Shown in pieces: positions 11,201 through 19,553 of a DNA stretch of 64,000 nucleotides; positions within the stretch are counted from its first letter, which is position 1; every line of letters begins with the position of its first letter. This DNA is from Okeania sp. SIO2C9 (GTDB taxonomy: Bacteria; Cyanobacteriota; Cyanobacteriia; Cyanobacteriales; Microcoleaceae): NCBI RefSeq assembly GCF_010672455.1, contig NZ_JAAHGO010000052.1:1-64000 (forward strand). The letters run 5' to 3'. The notes beneath the pieces are model-generated. The model did no database searches. It was given only the letters and a program-made list of their open reading frames with translations, and had not been told where the DNA came from. The translations under genes were made by a program, and so were the position numbers.

Positions 11201-11517
11201 AGTTGCCAGGAAAACAGATAACCGCACTTAAAAACTTACTACAGTATACTCAGTCAATAGGGATTAATTTTGTATTTGTGAATATGCCTTTAACTACAGC
11301 ATATTTAGATGAGGCGCGAACTAACTATGAACAAAAATTTCAAGAATATATGCAGCAGTTACCTCTAGAATATTCAAACTTTTTATTCCGAGATTTAGGT
11401 GCCGCATGGCCAGATGCTTATGATAAATTTTCTGACCCTAGTCATTTAAATCTTTATGGAGCGATCGCTGTTTCTCAACAGTTAGCTGAGGATAATATTA
11501 TCCCTTGGTTAGATTGA
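8293..11517 (+). CDS. DUF1574 protein with a C-terminal SGNH-hydrolase-like domain
   Basis: A 1074-residue protein of the cyanobacterial DUF1574 type. Residues 1-650 are cytoplasmic-looking, with repeated modules of about 90 residues (each with a PDW or PLW motif and a VYGR/IYGC/CGRAL-like strand) and a Ser/Asn-rich linker at about 105-225. One transmembrane helix lies near 667-683 (WVTAFACAFMGILFTV). The distal domain has SGNH features: the nucleophile block ILIVGSSRALRG near 757-768, the GINGAT block near 793, and the DPSHLNLYG block near 1047 carrying Asp and His. It could therefore be an anchored esterase or acyltransferase acting outside the membrane, possibly on polysaccharide or lipid; the substrate is unknown. 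ATG 8293 follows a good AGGAG. It is monocistronic. Confidence 0.8.
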   Translation: MKGNKTILTENRSPLGDWAQEALGLPEVQVQVRLRGNHLHILCEAEKCPEMNFALAQFSQALGQVDLESLLPPNQPRIYQMFLCGRALGRRRPDWTVKLDGNKVTTKGKQVNTPSSSSDSKVNTLSRSNYVAPAKYSQNQNDSHILPEGHLTKVTAGQSPKLDINHNASELLSTPHKASVLTNDILDHSELVSSPKLDSENSSVTESQQLNELEIESENTEELDRYLIDSPLTVSYQRLAKYGHPDAIASYLSEVLGELGVSVNVSIRERQLKEKLTETTPQSEDSAKSPELKTHKILWVSCEAAYSPAPSLLAEPIAQKLRDLKLKDFHEALISLLVQGETAPDWMLRVDLTPPDLMLQEWASWGDVAAIERLLQQQFTTLEIKIRATLKESTLHLFCTNTNNSDQLAPDKKKTKEAIASILSTILPRGIQAATIYGCIINEPEQKSESPLWIDWLNLPASENPEMAASAKVLASQGNYEAISFLLNKLLNPDLDQKLQTGGIRVLILPKQELLHVMSEAPTCPSQSQVGPPIAQFLRQLQVPGISGVRVYGRRAGQKLPLWRYGINFTARSRQYSEQPPEFAASAEMDLLLGKRADRVFLKLTPQKTEKFDSKLLIPNNNYTVTTQLFTAIQQLLITSRLFIPNEEYSTQMGNSLTYNTFNSGKWVTAFACAFMGILFTVQTDLKLGAVLEQLPDISRSGNICQGPNCQTPTEVNEDSVEAPEFSTYPSFNSPQLDEQLVRYQQYLQVENKLPDILIVGSSRALRGVNPTVLEESLATAGYPNLRVYNFGINGATAQVVDLIVRQVLPAEQLPPLIIFADGVRALNSGREDRTFDIIASSEGYEEVDAGTFTIETNTSEAYVNFGIKKYKQIFKELQEKTEEISLTYQQRDRLKSLISSIINNPQENWNFWQQKEGENVAVEEEDIDKLDEFQSNGFLPISIKFEPESYYQNYAKVSGKYDADYANFQLPGKQITALKNLLQYTQSIGINFVFVNMPLTTAYLDEARTNYEQKFQEYMQQLPLEYSNFLFRDLGAAWPDAYDKFSDPSHLNLYGAIAVSQQLAEDNIIPWLD

Positions 11518-12073
11518 TAAATGTTTGCTACAAAAGAAGTCAGGATTCAGGAGTCAGGAGTCAGGAGTCAGAATGAAGGTGTTGCATAAATGCGGGATAA
11601 TTTTAATAGTTTTGTGGAATGGGCATCTTGCCCGTTCCTGATTTTCACCGCAGGCAGGATACCAACCCCACTTATATCACACATTCCGCTTCTCAACAAT
11701 ACCTTAAAGTCTCTTAATCACACTTATTATTTTCAATTAAGCATAGCGACGATAAATTCTATTGCCAAATAGAAAATTTTTGCGACAGTACTAATATTCA
11801 TTTTACTGATAATTAAGCTCAGATTTTTTGTCTAACTGACGGAATCAAATTCTCATCAATTTTCTCCTTTTTATTTTTGATAAATTGCTAATTCTTACTT
11901 GAGTTTATCAAAAATGTAGGATAACGCAATATATCTCAAGTCTTTGCCCAATCTACACTTATCCGCAATATTGGCAGTAGATAAATTTTCGGATTATCAT
12001 AGAGAAAAAGAAACTTGAATTAATCAAACTAGGTAAAGTGGACAAAAATTACAAAAATTACTACAAAAATTAC

Positions 12074-12176
12074 TATTAGACATCTCCAATAATCAAAAAT
12101 CAAATCAATTATCGCACATAAATTATCAATTATTTCCCCCTACTCCCTACTCCCTCTTTTCTGGAGATGTCTATTA
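12074..12176. mobile_element. 103-bp miniature element, family C (TATTAGACATCTCCA ends)
   Basis: Left end TATTAGACATCTCCA is the inverse of the right end TGGAGATGTCTATTA. The interior holds short A+T-rich and CCCTACT repeats. A second full copy is at 24590-24706, and a right-end piece is fused to the PEP-CTERM gene at about 27759-27790. Confidence 0.75.
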
Positions 12177-12187
12177 GTTATGAATAA

Positions 12188-12310
12188 TATCAAATCCGTT
12201 TAATAACACGATCAAAAACTTTTTTCTCCTCTTACTTATTCTTGACTCCCGACTCCTGGGTTCTGACTCCTCCATCATTATTTATTAATATTAGACCGGA
12301 CATGATATAA
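12188..12310. repeat. Family B repeat element, diverged left end
   Basis: Left end AATATCAAATCCGTTTAATA, right end CCGGACATGATATAA. The interior has CTCCTGACTC-type heptamers in the inverse orientation. Confidence 0.6.
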
Positions 12311-12618
12311 CTAATATTTGCTCATCGTACTATACTTCGGGCTTGCTGATTAAATATCAAAGCACTGACAGATATTAGTAAGTGCCTTTTTTGGTCGAAA
12401 ATTCGTGCAAGCTTTTCGCCCTAAAGAGCTGCATAAAGCTAGTATTTTGGGATGATTATGGCAGAACAATCTTGGGACAATTTTTACGACTACCTCCTCT
12501 ATAATTTCCATTTATCCCCTCCTGGGAGGGGTTAGGGGTGGGTTGTCTCCTGTCTCCTACCCCTACCAAAAGACTTTCTATACGCAAACCCTACTTCTTC
12601 CTTATTCTTTAATTAATT

Positions 12619-15600
12619 ATGTGGACTATCGGTCAAAATAAAACCCATAAACAGAAAAACTATATAGGCAAAATAATTTCGCAAAAAATCATTCAAATTA
12701 CCGAAAAATTAAGGTATAAAGCCTCTCAATTCATGGAGAAAAAAGCGGTCGTCAGGGCAGATTCCCGAAGGGTGGGATGGATGAGTTTCCTAACCATATC
12801 CATGAGACCAAGAGAAGAAAAAAAATCCTTTGATCCAATCCTCTTATTTATAAGAAGAGGTAATTCTAAATTCTTAATTCTACATTCTAAATTCTTGAAG
12901 AGCATATTACTATTATTTGGTTTATCATTTCTACTGGTTATATTTATCCTTCCTACAACTAGAGCTTCAACAACTAATATTCCAGCCAACCCACAACAAA
13001 TTATTAGTGCCACAGAAATAGATGATTCTTATGAAAAATTAATTGATGGATTGGAAAAACGAGAAGGGATCTTTACCATTTATAGGGATGAAGAAACAGG
13101 GAAAACATTAATGGAAGTTAAACCAGAACAACTTAATAAAAACTTCCTTTCTGTAATAACTTTAGAATCAGGTATTGGTGAGGCCGGTTTAATTAGTGGT
13201 TTACCAATGGGTGATTTTATCTTTCAGTTACGCCAACATCAAGAACAGATTCAATTTGTGGTGCCAAATATCAATTTTAGGACTAATGAATTAGACCCTC
13301 AAGCTCGTTCGATTAAACGTTCTTTTAGTGATTCAGTTTTATATTCTCTGCCTATTGAAGCAACTCATCCTCAAAGGAAAACATTGTTGATTGACTTAGA
13401 TAATTTATTAATAGGAGAAATGAATTTACCATCACTAGAAGAAGCTTTACCTAATGACTACTCAATAGATAGAACAAAGTCTCATATTAGTGATGCTAAA
13501 GCATTTCCTTTAAACATAGAACTAGAGTCAGTTTATGGTATCTTAAATGAAGATAATACAGAATATTTAGAATCTGTACCAGATAGCCGTGCTTTTAACC
13601 TCAAAGTTCGCTACAGTTTTTCTGAATTGCCAATAAATAATGGTTATATTCCTCGATTAGCTGATGAAAGAGTAGGTTATTTTATTAGTGCTTATAAAGA
13701 TGTTTCTGACAATAATCGTAGAGAAGCTTATGTTCGTTATATTAATAGATGGCATTTAGAAAAACAAATTCCTAGCGCGCCTTTATCTCCACCCCTAGAA
13801 CCGATAACTTTCTGGATAGAAAATACAGTACCAATCGAATATCGCGATGCCATCAGAGAAGGAATTTTAATGTGGAATAAAGCTTTTGAAAAAGCGGGAT
13901 TTATGAATGCTATTCAAGCCAAACAAATGCCTGATGATGCTACTTGGGACCCGGCTGATATTCGTTACAATACAATTCGTTGGTCTACTACTTTTGACTC
14001 TTGGTTTCGAGGCATAGGCCCTTCCCGTGTAAATCCATTAACAGGGCAAATTTTAGATGCAGATATTATTCTCAATGCAGGTATTATTAGAGATATTAAA
14101 TATGGCGAAATAGGGAGCATAATTTTACAAAATCAATCTCTTGCTCAAGCTTTTCAAACCAAGGATGGAAAAAGTTACAATCCCTGTGTATTAAATATGT
14201 ATTCCCGCTATTTAGGAAATTTAGAAAGTGAGACAGAAACTAATACTTCAAACAACAGTATAGAATCTATTATTCCTCAATCTCTACAAGCAAAATATCA
14301 ATCTTCTCCGAAGTCGTCATTATCAAACTCTCACTCATCAGAACATATTTGTTTTGGTTGGGAGTCATCTCAACAGTTGGCAATAGGAGCAGTAGCAATG
14401 GATGCTTTGCAGAACATTGCACCCCAAAGCAGAGAAATGGAAAAATATGTAAATCAGTTCTTGAAACATCTCACTGCTCACGAAGTTGGACATACTCTTG
14501 GCCTGAGACATAATTTCCACGGTAGTACAATGCTTGAACCAGAACAGTTAAACGATACAACTATTACTCAAACAAAAGGGTTAGTAGCATCTGTAATGGA
14601 TTATGTACCAGTTAATATAGCTCCACAAGGAACAATACAAGGAGACTATTTTCCCACTGTAGTCGGTCCTTATGATGATTGGGCAATTGAATATGGTTAT
14701 AAACCCAGTGGCACGACTAGCTATATAAGTGAAAAAGGATTCTTACAAGAGATTGCTAGAAGAGCGTCTCAACCAGAATTATCTTATGCTACAGATGAAG
14801 ATTCTTATGATATTCTCGATCCAGCAGCAAATAGGTTTGACCTCAGTAACGATATATTGATTTATTCTCAGTGGCAACTGGATAACGCCCGGAATATTTG
14901 GGAAAGTTTAGAAAAGCGCGTTCCTCAAAGTGATGAAAGTTACAGCGAAATCAGGGTAATGTTTGATACGGTATTTTCCTATTATATGCGGCAAATAATG
15001 GATGCTACTTTGTATGTAGGCGGTCAGTCATTTAATCGGGAGAGTACGAAAAATACTTATGGACGATTACCATTTGAACCTATATCTGTAGAGCAACAAC
15101 GCCAAGCGTTAGAAATACTAGATAAATATGTTTTTGCTGAAGATGCGTTTCAGTTTGCACCAGATTTACTTAATAAGTTAGCTCCATCACGTTGGCGACA
15201 TTGGGGAAGTTCTGTTTTAGTGTTTCCTTTAGATTATCCCATTCAAGATAATATTTTGTTTCTGCAAAGGATAGTTTTACGATCGCTCCTTTCTAATATT
15301 CGTTTGATTCGTCTACGAGATTTGGAGTTGAAGACAACGCCAGATAATGCTTTGAAACTACCGGAACTTTTTGAGACTCTACAAAATAGTATCTGGACTG
15401 AAGTTTTGGAGTCTAGTGGTGGAGAAGTTGAGATTTCTAGTATGCGTCGTTCTCTGCAACGGGAACATCTAAATCTGCTAATTTCAATGGTATTGCGTAA
15501 TCGTACTGTGCCTGAAGATGCTCGGAGTTTAGCTTGGTATGAATTGCGACAACTGGATAAAGATTTGGAGAAGATAATTAAAAAGAGAGGCAAGAAAATG

Positions 15601-15681
15601 GATGACTATACGATAGCACATTTGGAGGAAATACGCGATCGAATTGTGAAAACTTTGAATGCACAATTACAGTCTAATTAG
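12619..15681 (+). CDS. Secreted zinc-dependent metalloprotease (gluzincin/metzincin-like, DUF5117-type)
   Basis: The 1020-residue product carries a complete extended zinc motif HEVGHTLGLRH starting at His621, with Glu622 as the general base. A candidate Met-turn follows in VASVMDYVP near residue 658. This pattern and the layout match large exported zinc metalloproteases of the DUF5117/DUF5118/DUF4953 group. A hydrophobic signal segment lies at residues 93-116 (KSILLLFGLSFLLVIFILP, then an Ala-Ser cleavage region). The 92 residues before it are odd: bases 12697-12897 resemble the intergenic repeat seen at 44459-44590 and 15940-16070. The in-frame TTG at 12895 would give an ideal signal peptide, so the true start may be there and the ATG at 12619 may be an artefact of repeat insertion. 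Targets are probably extracellular proteins, by inference. Confidence 0.88.
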   Translation: MWTIGQNKTHKQKNYIGKIISQKIIQITEKLRYKASQFMEKKAVVRADSRRVGWMSFLTISMRPREEKKSFDPILLFIRRGNSKFLILHSKFLKSILLLFGLSFLLVIFILPTTRASTTNIPANPQQIISATEIDDSYEKLIDGLEKREGIFTIYRDEETGKTLMEVKPEQLNKNFLSVITLESGIGEAGLISGLPMGDFIFQLRQHQEQIQFVVPNINFRTNELDPQARSIKRSFSDSVLYSLPIEATHPQRKTLLIDLDNLLIGEMNLPSLEEALPNDYSIDRTKSHISDAKAFPLNIELESVYGILNEDNTEYLESVPDSRAFNLKVRYSFSELPINNGYIPRLADERVGYFISAYKDVSDNNRREAYVRYINRWHLEKQIPSAPLSPPLEPITFWIENTVPIEYRDAIREGILMWNKAFEKAGFMNAIQAKQMPDDATWDPADIRYNTIRWSTTFDSWFRGIGPSRVNPLTGQILDADIILNAGIIRDIKYGEIGSIILQNQSLAQAFQTKDGKSYNPCVLNMYSRYLGNLESETETNTSNNSIESIIPQSLQAKYQSSPKSSLSNSHSSEHICFGWESSQQLAIGAVAMDALQNIAPQSREMEKYVNQFLKHLTAHEVGHTLGLRHNFHGSTMLEPEQLNDTTITQTKGLVASVMDYVPVNIAPQGTIQGDYFPTVVGPYDDWAIEYGYKPSGTTSYISEKGFLQEIARRASQPELSYATDEDSYDILDPAANRFDLSNDILIYSQWQLDNARNIWESLEKRVPQSDESYSEIRVMFDTVFSYYMRQIMDATLYVGGQSFNRESTKNTYGRLPFEPISVEQQRQALEILDKYVFAEDAFQFAPDLLNKLAPSRWRHWGSSVLVFPLDYPIQDNILFLQRIVLRSLLSNIRLIRLRDLELKTTPDNALKLPELFETLQNSIWTEVLESSGGEVEISSMRRSLQREHLNLLISMVLRNRTVPEDARSLAWYELRQLDKDLEKIIKKRGKKMDDYTIAHLEEIRDRIVKTLNAQLQSN

Positions 15682-15802
15682 TAGGTGGCAACACATATGG
15701 TAGGGCTAATAACTGTTGGCTATAATCTGGTATAATCGCCTGATAATCTCCAATTATCTATATCTATGCTACTTGGATTCAAGACTGAACTACATCCAAA
15801 TA

Positions 15803-16098
15803 ATATCATGTCCGAAGGCAATCGTTTGTGTAAACCCAAGAGTGAATATCTACAGGAAATTTAGGTTTTTTTTGCTCAATAGTCTTCTTTTCTCTTCCCT
15901 CTTCCCTCTTCCCTCTTCCTTTTTCCTTACCTTCGCGCTTACCGAAAAATTGTGGTTTAAAGCCTCCCCTTTTAAGGGGATAACAAAGAAAAATTTTCAT
16001 TATTATTCAATCCTCTCCTTGAAAATAAGAGGTAATTATTCATTATTCATTATTCATTATTAATTGTTGAAAATACCGATGCTACCGGACATGATATA
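15803..16098. repeat. Family B repeat element enclosing a family T repeat
   Basis: Left end AATATCATGTCCGAAGG, right end CTACCGGACATGATATAACC. The interior from about 15940 to 16070 is a copy of the TACCGAAAAATTGTGGTTTA...GGTAATTATTCATTATT repeat, so one element is nested in the other. Confidence 0.7.
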
Positions 16099-16306
16099 AC
16101 CAGCAAAAAACCCTGCTAGCTAAACACGCTGGTGCCGGTGTAGTTTCCTGGCGCAAAGCTCCGCTAACGTCACGCTTGGAATTGGGGATTATGGTTAATA
16201 TCATGTCCGGATGATTAGGTATAATAAAACTTCAAAGAGCGATCGCTCTTTGAGTAGGAGGGAGTTATATAGAATCCGGGTAATTAGTTATCGTATTACT
16301 GAGGAG

Positions 16307-16392
16307 TAAGGAGTAACGAGTAACGAGTAACGAGTAACGAGTAACGAGTAACGAGTAACGAGTAAGGAGTAACGAGTAAGGAGTAACGAGTA
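16307..16392. repeat. Tandem heptamer array (GTAACGA)n
   Basis: About 11 copies of GTAACGA or GTAAGGA in a row. This is the short tandemly repeated repetitive (STRR) class common in filamentous cyanobacteria. Confidence 0.85.
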
Positions 16393-16479
16393 ATATCAAA
16401 TCCAGTTGAATACTTAATTGTATTGTTGGGGGAGATGGGGAGATGGGGAGATGGGGAGATTGAATAATGAACATATATT

Positions 16480-16618
16480 AGACTTGTCGCTTTATAACTT
16501 AAAAAATCCCCAAAATCCTTGTTCTGTAAGGATTATAGCTATTAGTAACTAAAAATGCTGGTAATTATTGTCCTGTCTAGGTTTGAGCGATTTTTTGCCT
16601 CTATTTAGCGACAACTCT
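16480..16618. mobile_element. 139-bp miniature inverted-repeat element, copy 2 (family A)
   Basis: Same length, ends and interior as 245-383, with scattered substitutions. No clear target duplication is visible here; the surroundings are other repeats. Confidence 0.8.
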
Positions 16619-16641
16619 ACTATATAACCGGATTCTATATT

Positions 16642-16812
16642 ATGCCGAAGCTAGTCACAATTGAAAACCACTTCACAGTAGAACAGTTAGAGCAAAGGTA
16701 TCGCAATGCCCACGAAGTAACTGAGAAAATTCACTATCAAACAATTTGGTTATTGGCCACTGGTAGGACTTGCTTAGAGGTCTCTAATGCCAATCTCTTT
16801 AACTATTTTTAA
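16642..16812 (+). pseudogene. N-terminal fragment of an IS630-type transposase
   Basis: ATG at 16642 opens a 56-residue frame beginning MPKLVTIENHFTVEQLEQRY. This matches the helix-turn-helix N-terminus of cyanobacterial IS630-family transposases; their next conserved part should read through LEVS into the recognition helix. Here the similarity stops after CLEVS near 16783, and the frame then runs into sequence of the convergent IS607 fragment and a stop at 16810-16812. The catalytic DDE domain is absent, so it is inactive. Confidence 0.7.
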
Positions 16813-17061
16813 GATTTTATAGCCTCTTGCAACGGCATAATTTTTTAACAGTTCAGCTTGTCTATCTAGATTATCTTTGTTTTGTGCACTGGACACTCTT
16901 GCATAAATGCAAGCTATCACATCTGGTTTGGAATTGTAGTCATCCGTGATGATAATTGTACCAGAAGGCAATTAATAACCTGTTAAATTCCCTTGTTTCC
17001 AACACCTCCAGGCTGTTCGATAACTTATTCCTACTTTTTTCGCATAGTCTGAGAGTTTCAT
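16774..17061 (-). pseudogene. Broken IS607-family serine recombinase (TnpA) N-terminus
   Basis: From the ATG at 17061 the frame encodes the usual MerR-like start (MKLSDYAKKVGISYRTAWR) and then the resolvase start IACIYARVSSAQNKDNLDRQ with the catalytic-serine region. Two lesions are visible. An in-frame TAA at 16972-16974 sits where relatives usually have Gln before LPSGT. The gene is also truncated after KIVKEIG, at about 16783, where it abuts the IS630 fragment. No full recombinase can be made. The associated tnpB of an IS607 element is missing here. Confidence 0.75.
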
Positions 17062-17592
17062 GCTGACTCCTCCCTACAGTTTCTCAGAAGCAATGAGAAT
17101 TAACAGTGGTTTAATCAGACATGATATCAATCTATCTATCTCCTCAGCAATTCTTTCTTTACTATAAGTAAAAAATATTAAATAATTGTAAAAATTATAA
17201 AAATAATATAAAGACGCGATCTAAACTGCATTTATCAAAATTTTGCTTTAGTAAAGCGACAAATAAAATCACGGGAATCCATAATTACATATAAAAATGA
17301 CTAGATAAATGTATATCATAATTTTTACAAAAATATATAAAGATAGAAATTAATAGATTAAGTAGGTAAGCACGAAAAAAACAAAGTATTTAACAAAAAT
17401 TAAAGTAGCTCAGAAGCCTCTTTCCTTCGGCCTTCTGCTCTCTGCCTACTGCCTTTCTCTAAGGAAAAATTTTAACGCTTACCTACTCATATTAAAGTTG
17501 ATTGACAAATGTGCCATGATGTATCATGTAAATTACAGGGTGGCATAAATATTTGTTGTGCAGTTAATATTTAGGGCTAAGGAAAAATAAGG
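17062..17592. other. A+T-rich intergenic region upstream of the DUF6745 gene pair
   Basis: No gene seen. A CCTTCTGC/CTGCCT repeat lies near 17420-17460. A decayed family B end (CAGACATGATATCA) is near 17100. The AAGGA at about 17588-17592, just before 17593, serves as ribosome binding site. Confidence 0.5.
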
Positions 17593-17886
17593 ATGCAGCC
17601 AATTCGACAAGGTGATGTAATATTACAATCAGTTAAGCTAGCTTCAGGTAAAAAACTATCTCACCTGACTTTAGCAGAAGGAGAGGTCACTGGACACTCT
17701 CATAGGATTACTCGTGGAGATGCAGAGCTATGCGAAAAAAATGGCACTCTGTACCTGAAAGTTTTGTCAGAAAAAGTAACTTTAACCCACGAAGAACATA
17801 AGGCCATCGAAATTCCTCAAGGAAATTGGATGGTACGCATTCAGCGAGAATATGAACCTCTTGGGTGGCGCTATGTGGCAGACTAA
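17593..17886 (+). CDS. Conserved small cyanobacterial protein, partner of the DUF6745 gene
   Basis: The 97-residue soluble protein begins MQPIRQGDVILQSV, contains a His-rich GEVTGHSHRI segment near residue 35 and ends in EPLGWRYVAD. It has no signal peptide or membrane helix and looks all-beta. I do not know a function. The stop overlaps the next gene by 14 bases (if that gene starts at 17873), which indicates translational coupling; the pair is probably co-expressed. A clear AAGG precedes the ATG. The two adjacent His residues could bind a metal, but that is speculation. Confidence 0.75.
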   Translation: MQPIRQGDVILQSVKLASGKKLSHLTLAEGEVTGHSHRITRGDAELCEKNGTLYLKVLSEKVTLTHEEHKAIEIPQGNWMVRIQREYEPLGWRYVAD

Positions 17887-19168
17887 AATTGAAAACCTCA
17901 CAGCAGAACAAAAAGCATTAATACCAATGTATCGGGAAAAGTGGCACAAGAATATGGTGTCAACTGACCCGATAGATAGGCAAAGGGCAACAAATGCAGT
18001 AAGAGCAGCTTATTCTGCTATGGGAAAACAAGAGCCAGAGATTCTATTTATCAGTAGTCCAGATGCGATGAAAGAGATAGTAGGATCGCGTTCGCCCCAA
18101 CGTTTAGTGCAAATGTTGGGCACTCCCTTACTAACTTCCTTACAAATTCAACTGTCAGAAGAAATAGAAAGCCAAATTGATGAACAACTCTGGCTAAAAC
18201 TGGAAAATGATTTGCCCAATGAAGAATTACTACAGCTAATGTTTATCTGGCAAGATGCCTTAGCTGAACACGCAGAATTATTAGAGGAGCTGTGGGTACA
18301 ATGGCAAGGTGGCATTATTAGGCAAATCTGGGAACAGCAGCAAAAACAGTTGCGACAACAACTAATAGAGTTTCCTGGAGGAAATCCTTTAATTCGATTC
18401 GGAGATTTAATTTGGCAACAAGTTGGACAACCCCTATCACAACATATAGAAGTTAATATATGGCAGCATCTGTCTAGTCAACCCGTGATACGAGAGTGGG
18501 AGGAACAGATTAAGCAACCCCTGCAACAAATAGGCGATGCAATAGGGTTAGTCTCAAATATTAGCCAAAATTTGATGACAAGTTCCATTGAAATGATCGA
18601 TTTCTGTATCTCTGTACTTGAGTGTAGTTGCAACCAAAAAAAATGGCAGGCACTTCAAGGGTTAGTTAAAGAATGTGGGTTTGTGTTACAACTAGAGAAT
18701 ATCTGTTTGGTATGTGATCGCCCAATCAAGCTATCTCTGGACGAGCAAAACCGTTTTCATTCTGAAGGGGGATCGGCAATTAGATTTATTGATGGTTATC
18801 GGATCTATGCTTATCATGGGGTAAAGCTGCCAGAAAAATATGGATTATTATATCCCGAACGATGGCAAGTACGGTGGTTACTGGAAGAAGAAAATGCCGA
18901 ACTACGACGAGTATTAATTCAGGGAATAGGTTACAGTAGAATTTGTCAGGAATTGCAAGCATTAGAATTAGATAGTTGGCGAGAGTATACTCTGTTAAGA
19001 ATAGATAATTATATTGATGTTGAACCCATTAATCTATTAAAAATGACTTGCCCTAGTACAAATTATATTCATGCCACAAGAGTGCCACCAGATATTAGTA
19101 AAGCGAGGGAGGCTATTGCTTGGATAAACTGGGGAGTAGATCCAGAAGAATTTATGGTGGAAACTTAA
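17873..19168 (+). CDS. DUF6745-type protein
   Basis: The 431-residue product starts MWQTKIENLTAEQKALIPMY. It has a charged helical N-terminal half and a C-terminal half with the recognisable AIRFIDGYRIYAYHGVKLPE element near residue 305, followed by a Trp-rich alpha segment and the closing WIDWGVDPEEF-like block. These are the features I associate with DUF6745, which has no known function. An ATG at 17852 would add seven residues; I prefer 17873 because family members begin close to this Met. It overlaps the preceding 97-residue gene. No catalytic motif can be named. A related role for both genes is inferred from the overlap only. Confidence 0.75.
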   Translation: MWQTKIENLTAEQKALIPMYREKWHKNMVSTDPIDRQRATNAVRAAYSAMGKQEPEILFISSPDAMKEIVGSRSPQRLVQMLGTPLLTSLQIQLSEEIESQIDEQLWLKLENDLPNEELLQLMFIWQDALAEHAELLEELWVQWQGGIIRQIWEQQQKQLRQQLIEFPGGNPLIRFGDLIWQQVGQPLSQHIEVNIWQHLSSQPVIREWEEQIKQPLQQIGDAIGLVSNISQNLMTSSIEMIDFCISVLECSCNQKKWQALQGLVKECGFVLQLENICLVCDRPIKLSLDEQNRFHSEGGSAIRFIDGYRIYAYHGVKLPEKYGLLYPERWQVRWLLEEENAELRRVLIQGIGYSRICQELQALELDSWREYTLLRIDNYIDVEPINLLKMTCPSTNYIHATRVPPDISKAREAIAWINWGVDPEEFMVET

Positions 19169-19553
19169 TAGATGTAGATTTGATTTTTCCTAGGTACTAA
19201 CTAAGGAGTCAGGAGGAAAAAAGAAGGAACAGAAGAAGAAAGTTTTTAATCGCGCTATTAAGCGGACATAATAAATATAGTTAGGACTTACGAACCTGCA
19301 ACGTATTTTTGTCCTAATTAACCTACAGGGCAGCAATTTCAAATCATAGTTTTTCGTACATCATGGGTAACTCCTGATAGTGTTTTTATTTGAGATGTAA
19401 ATCTAGATTGAGGTTTTTCTGATCAAAAAAACGCGCCGTTCAAGTACCCTATATCCTGATGTTTGCTACTATTTAATGATGTTTTCCCACCTTTACTATT
19501 CCCTAATTTAATAATACTTGGTTTCCACATCCCAGATAAAAAGGCTATAAGTG
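19169..19553. other. Intergenic region with repeat debris
   Basis: GTCAGGA heptamers near 19205, a decayed family B end (AGCGGACATAATAAA) near 19261, and no gene. The two neighbouring genes converge here. Confidence 0.5.

Larger units (their letters stand above)
11518..12618. other. Gene-free repeat-rich region
   Basis: A GTCAGGA heptamer array lies at about 11539-11571. A small hairpin GGGCATCTTGCCC is near 11621. The region also contains a family C element at 12074-12176 and a family B element at 12188-12310. I see no gene and no clear promoter. Confidence 0.6.
15682..16641. other. Gene-free nest of repeats
   Basis: Contains a family B element at 15803-16098 with a family T repeat inside it (TACCGAAAAATTGTGG near 15940), another family B left end at 16197, a GTAACGA heptamer array, a family A element at 16480-16618, and an outer inverted repeat TATAGAATCCGG at 16268-16279 and 16628-16639. 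Open frames here encode only repeat translations and are rejected. Confidence 0.65.

Noticed and set aside
12726-13013. 95-codon minus-strand frame inside the metalloprotease gene
   Set aside because: Shadow of the coding strand; no homology features.
16265-16474. Open frame on the minus strand rich in SLLVTRY repeats
   Set aside because: It is a translation of the GTAACGA heptamer array.
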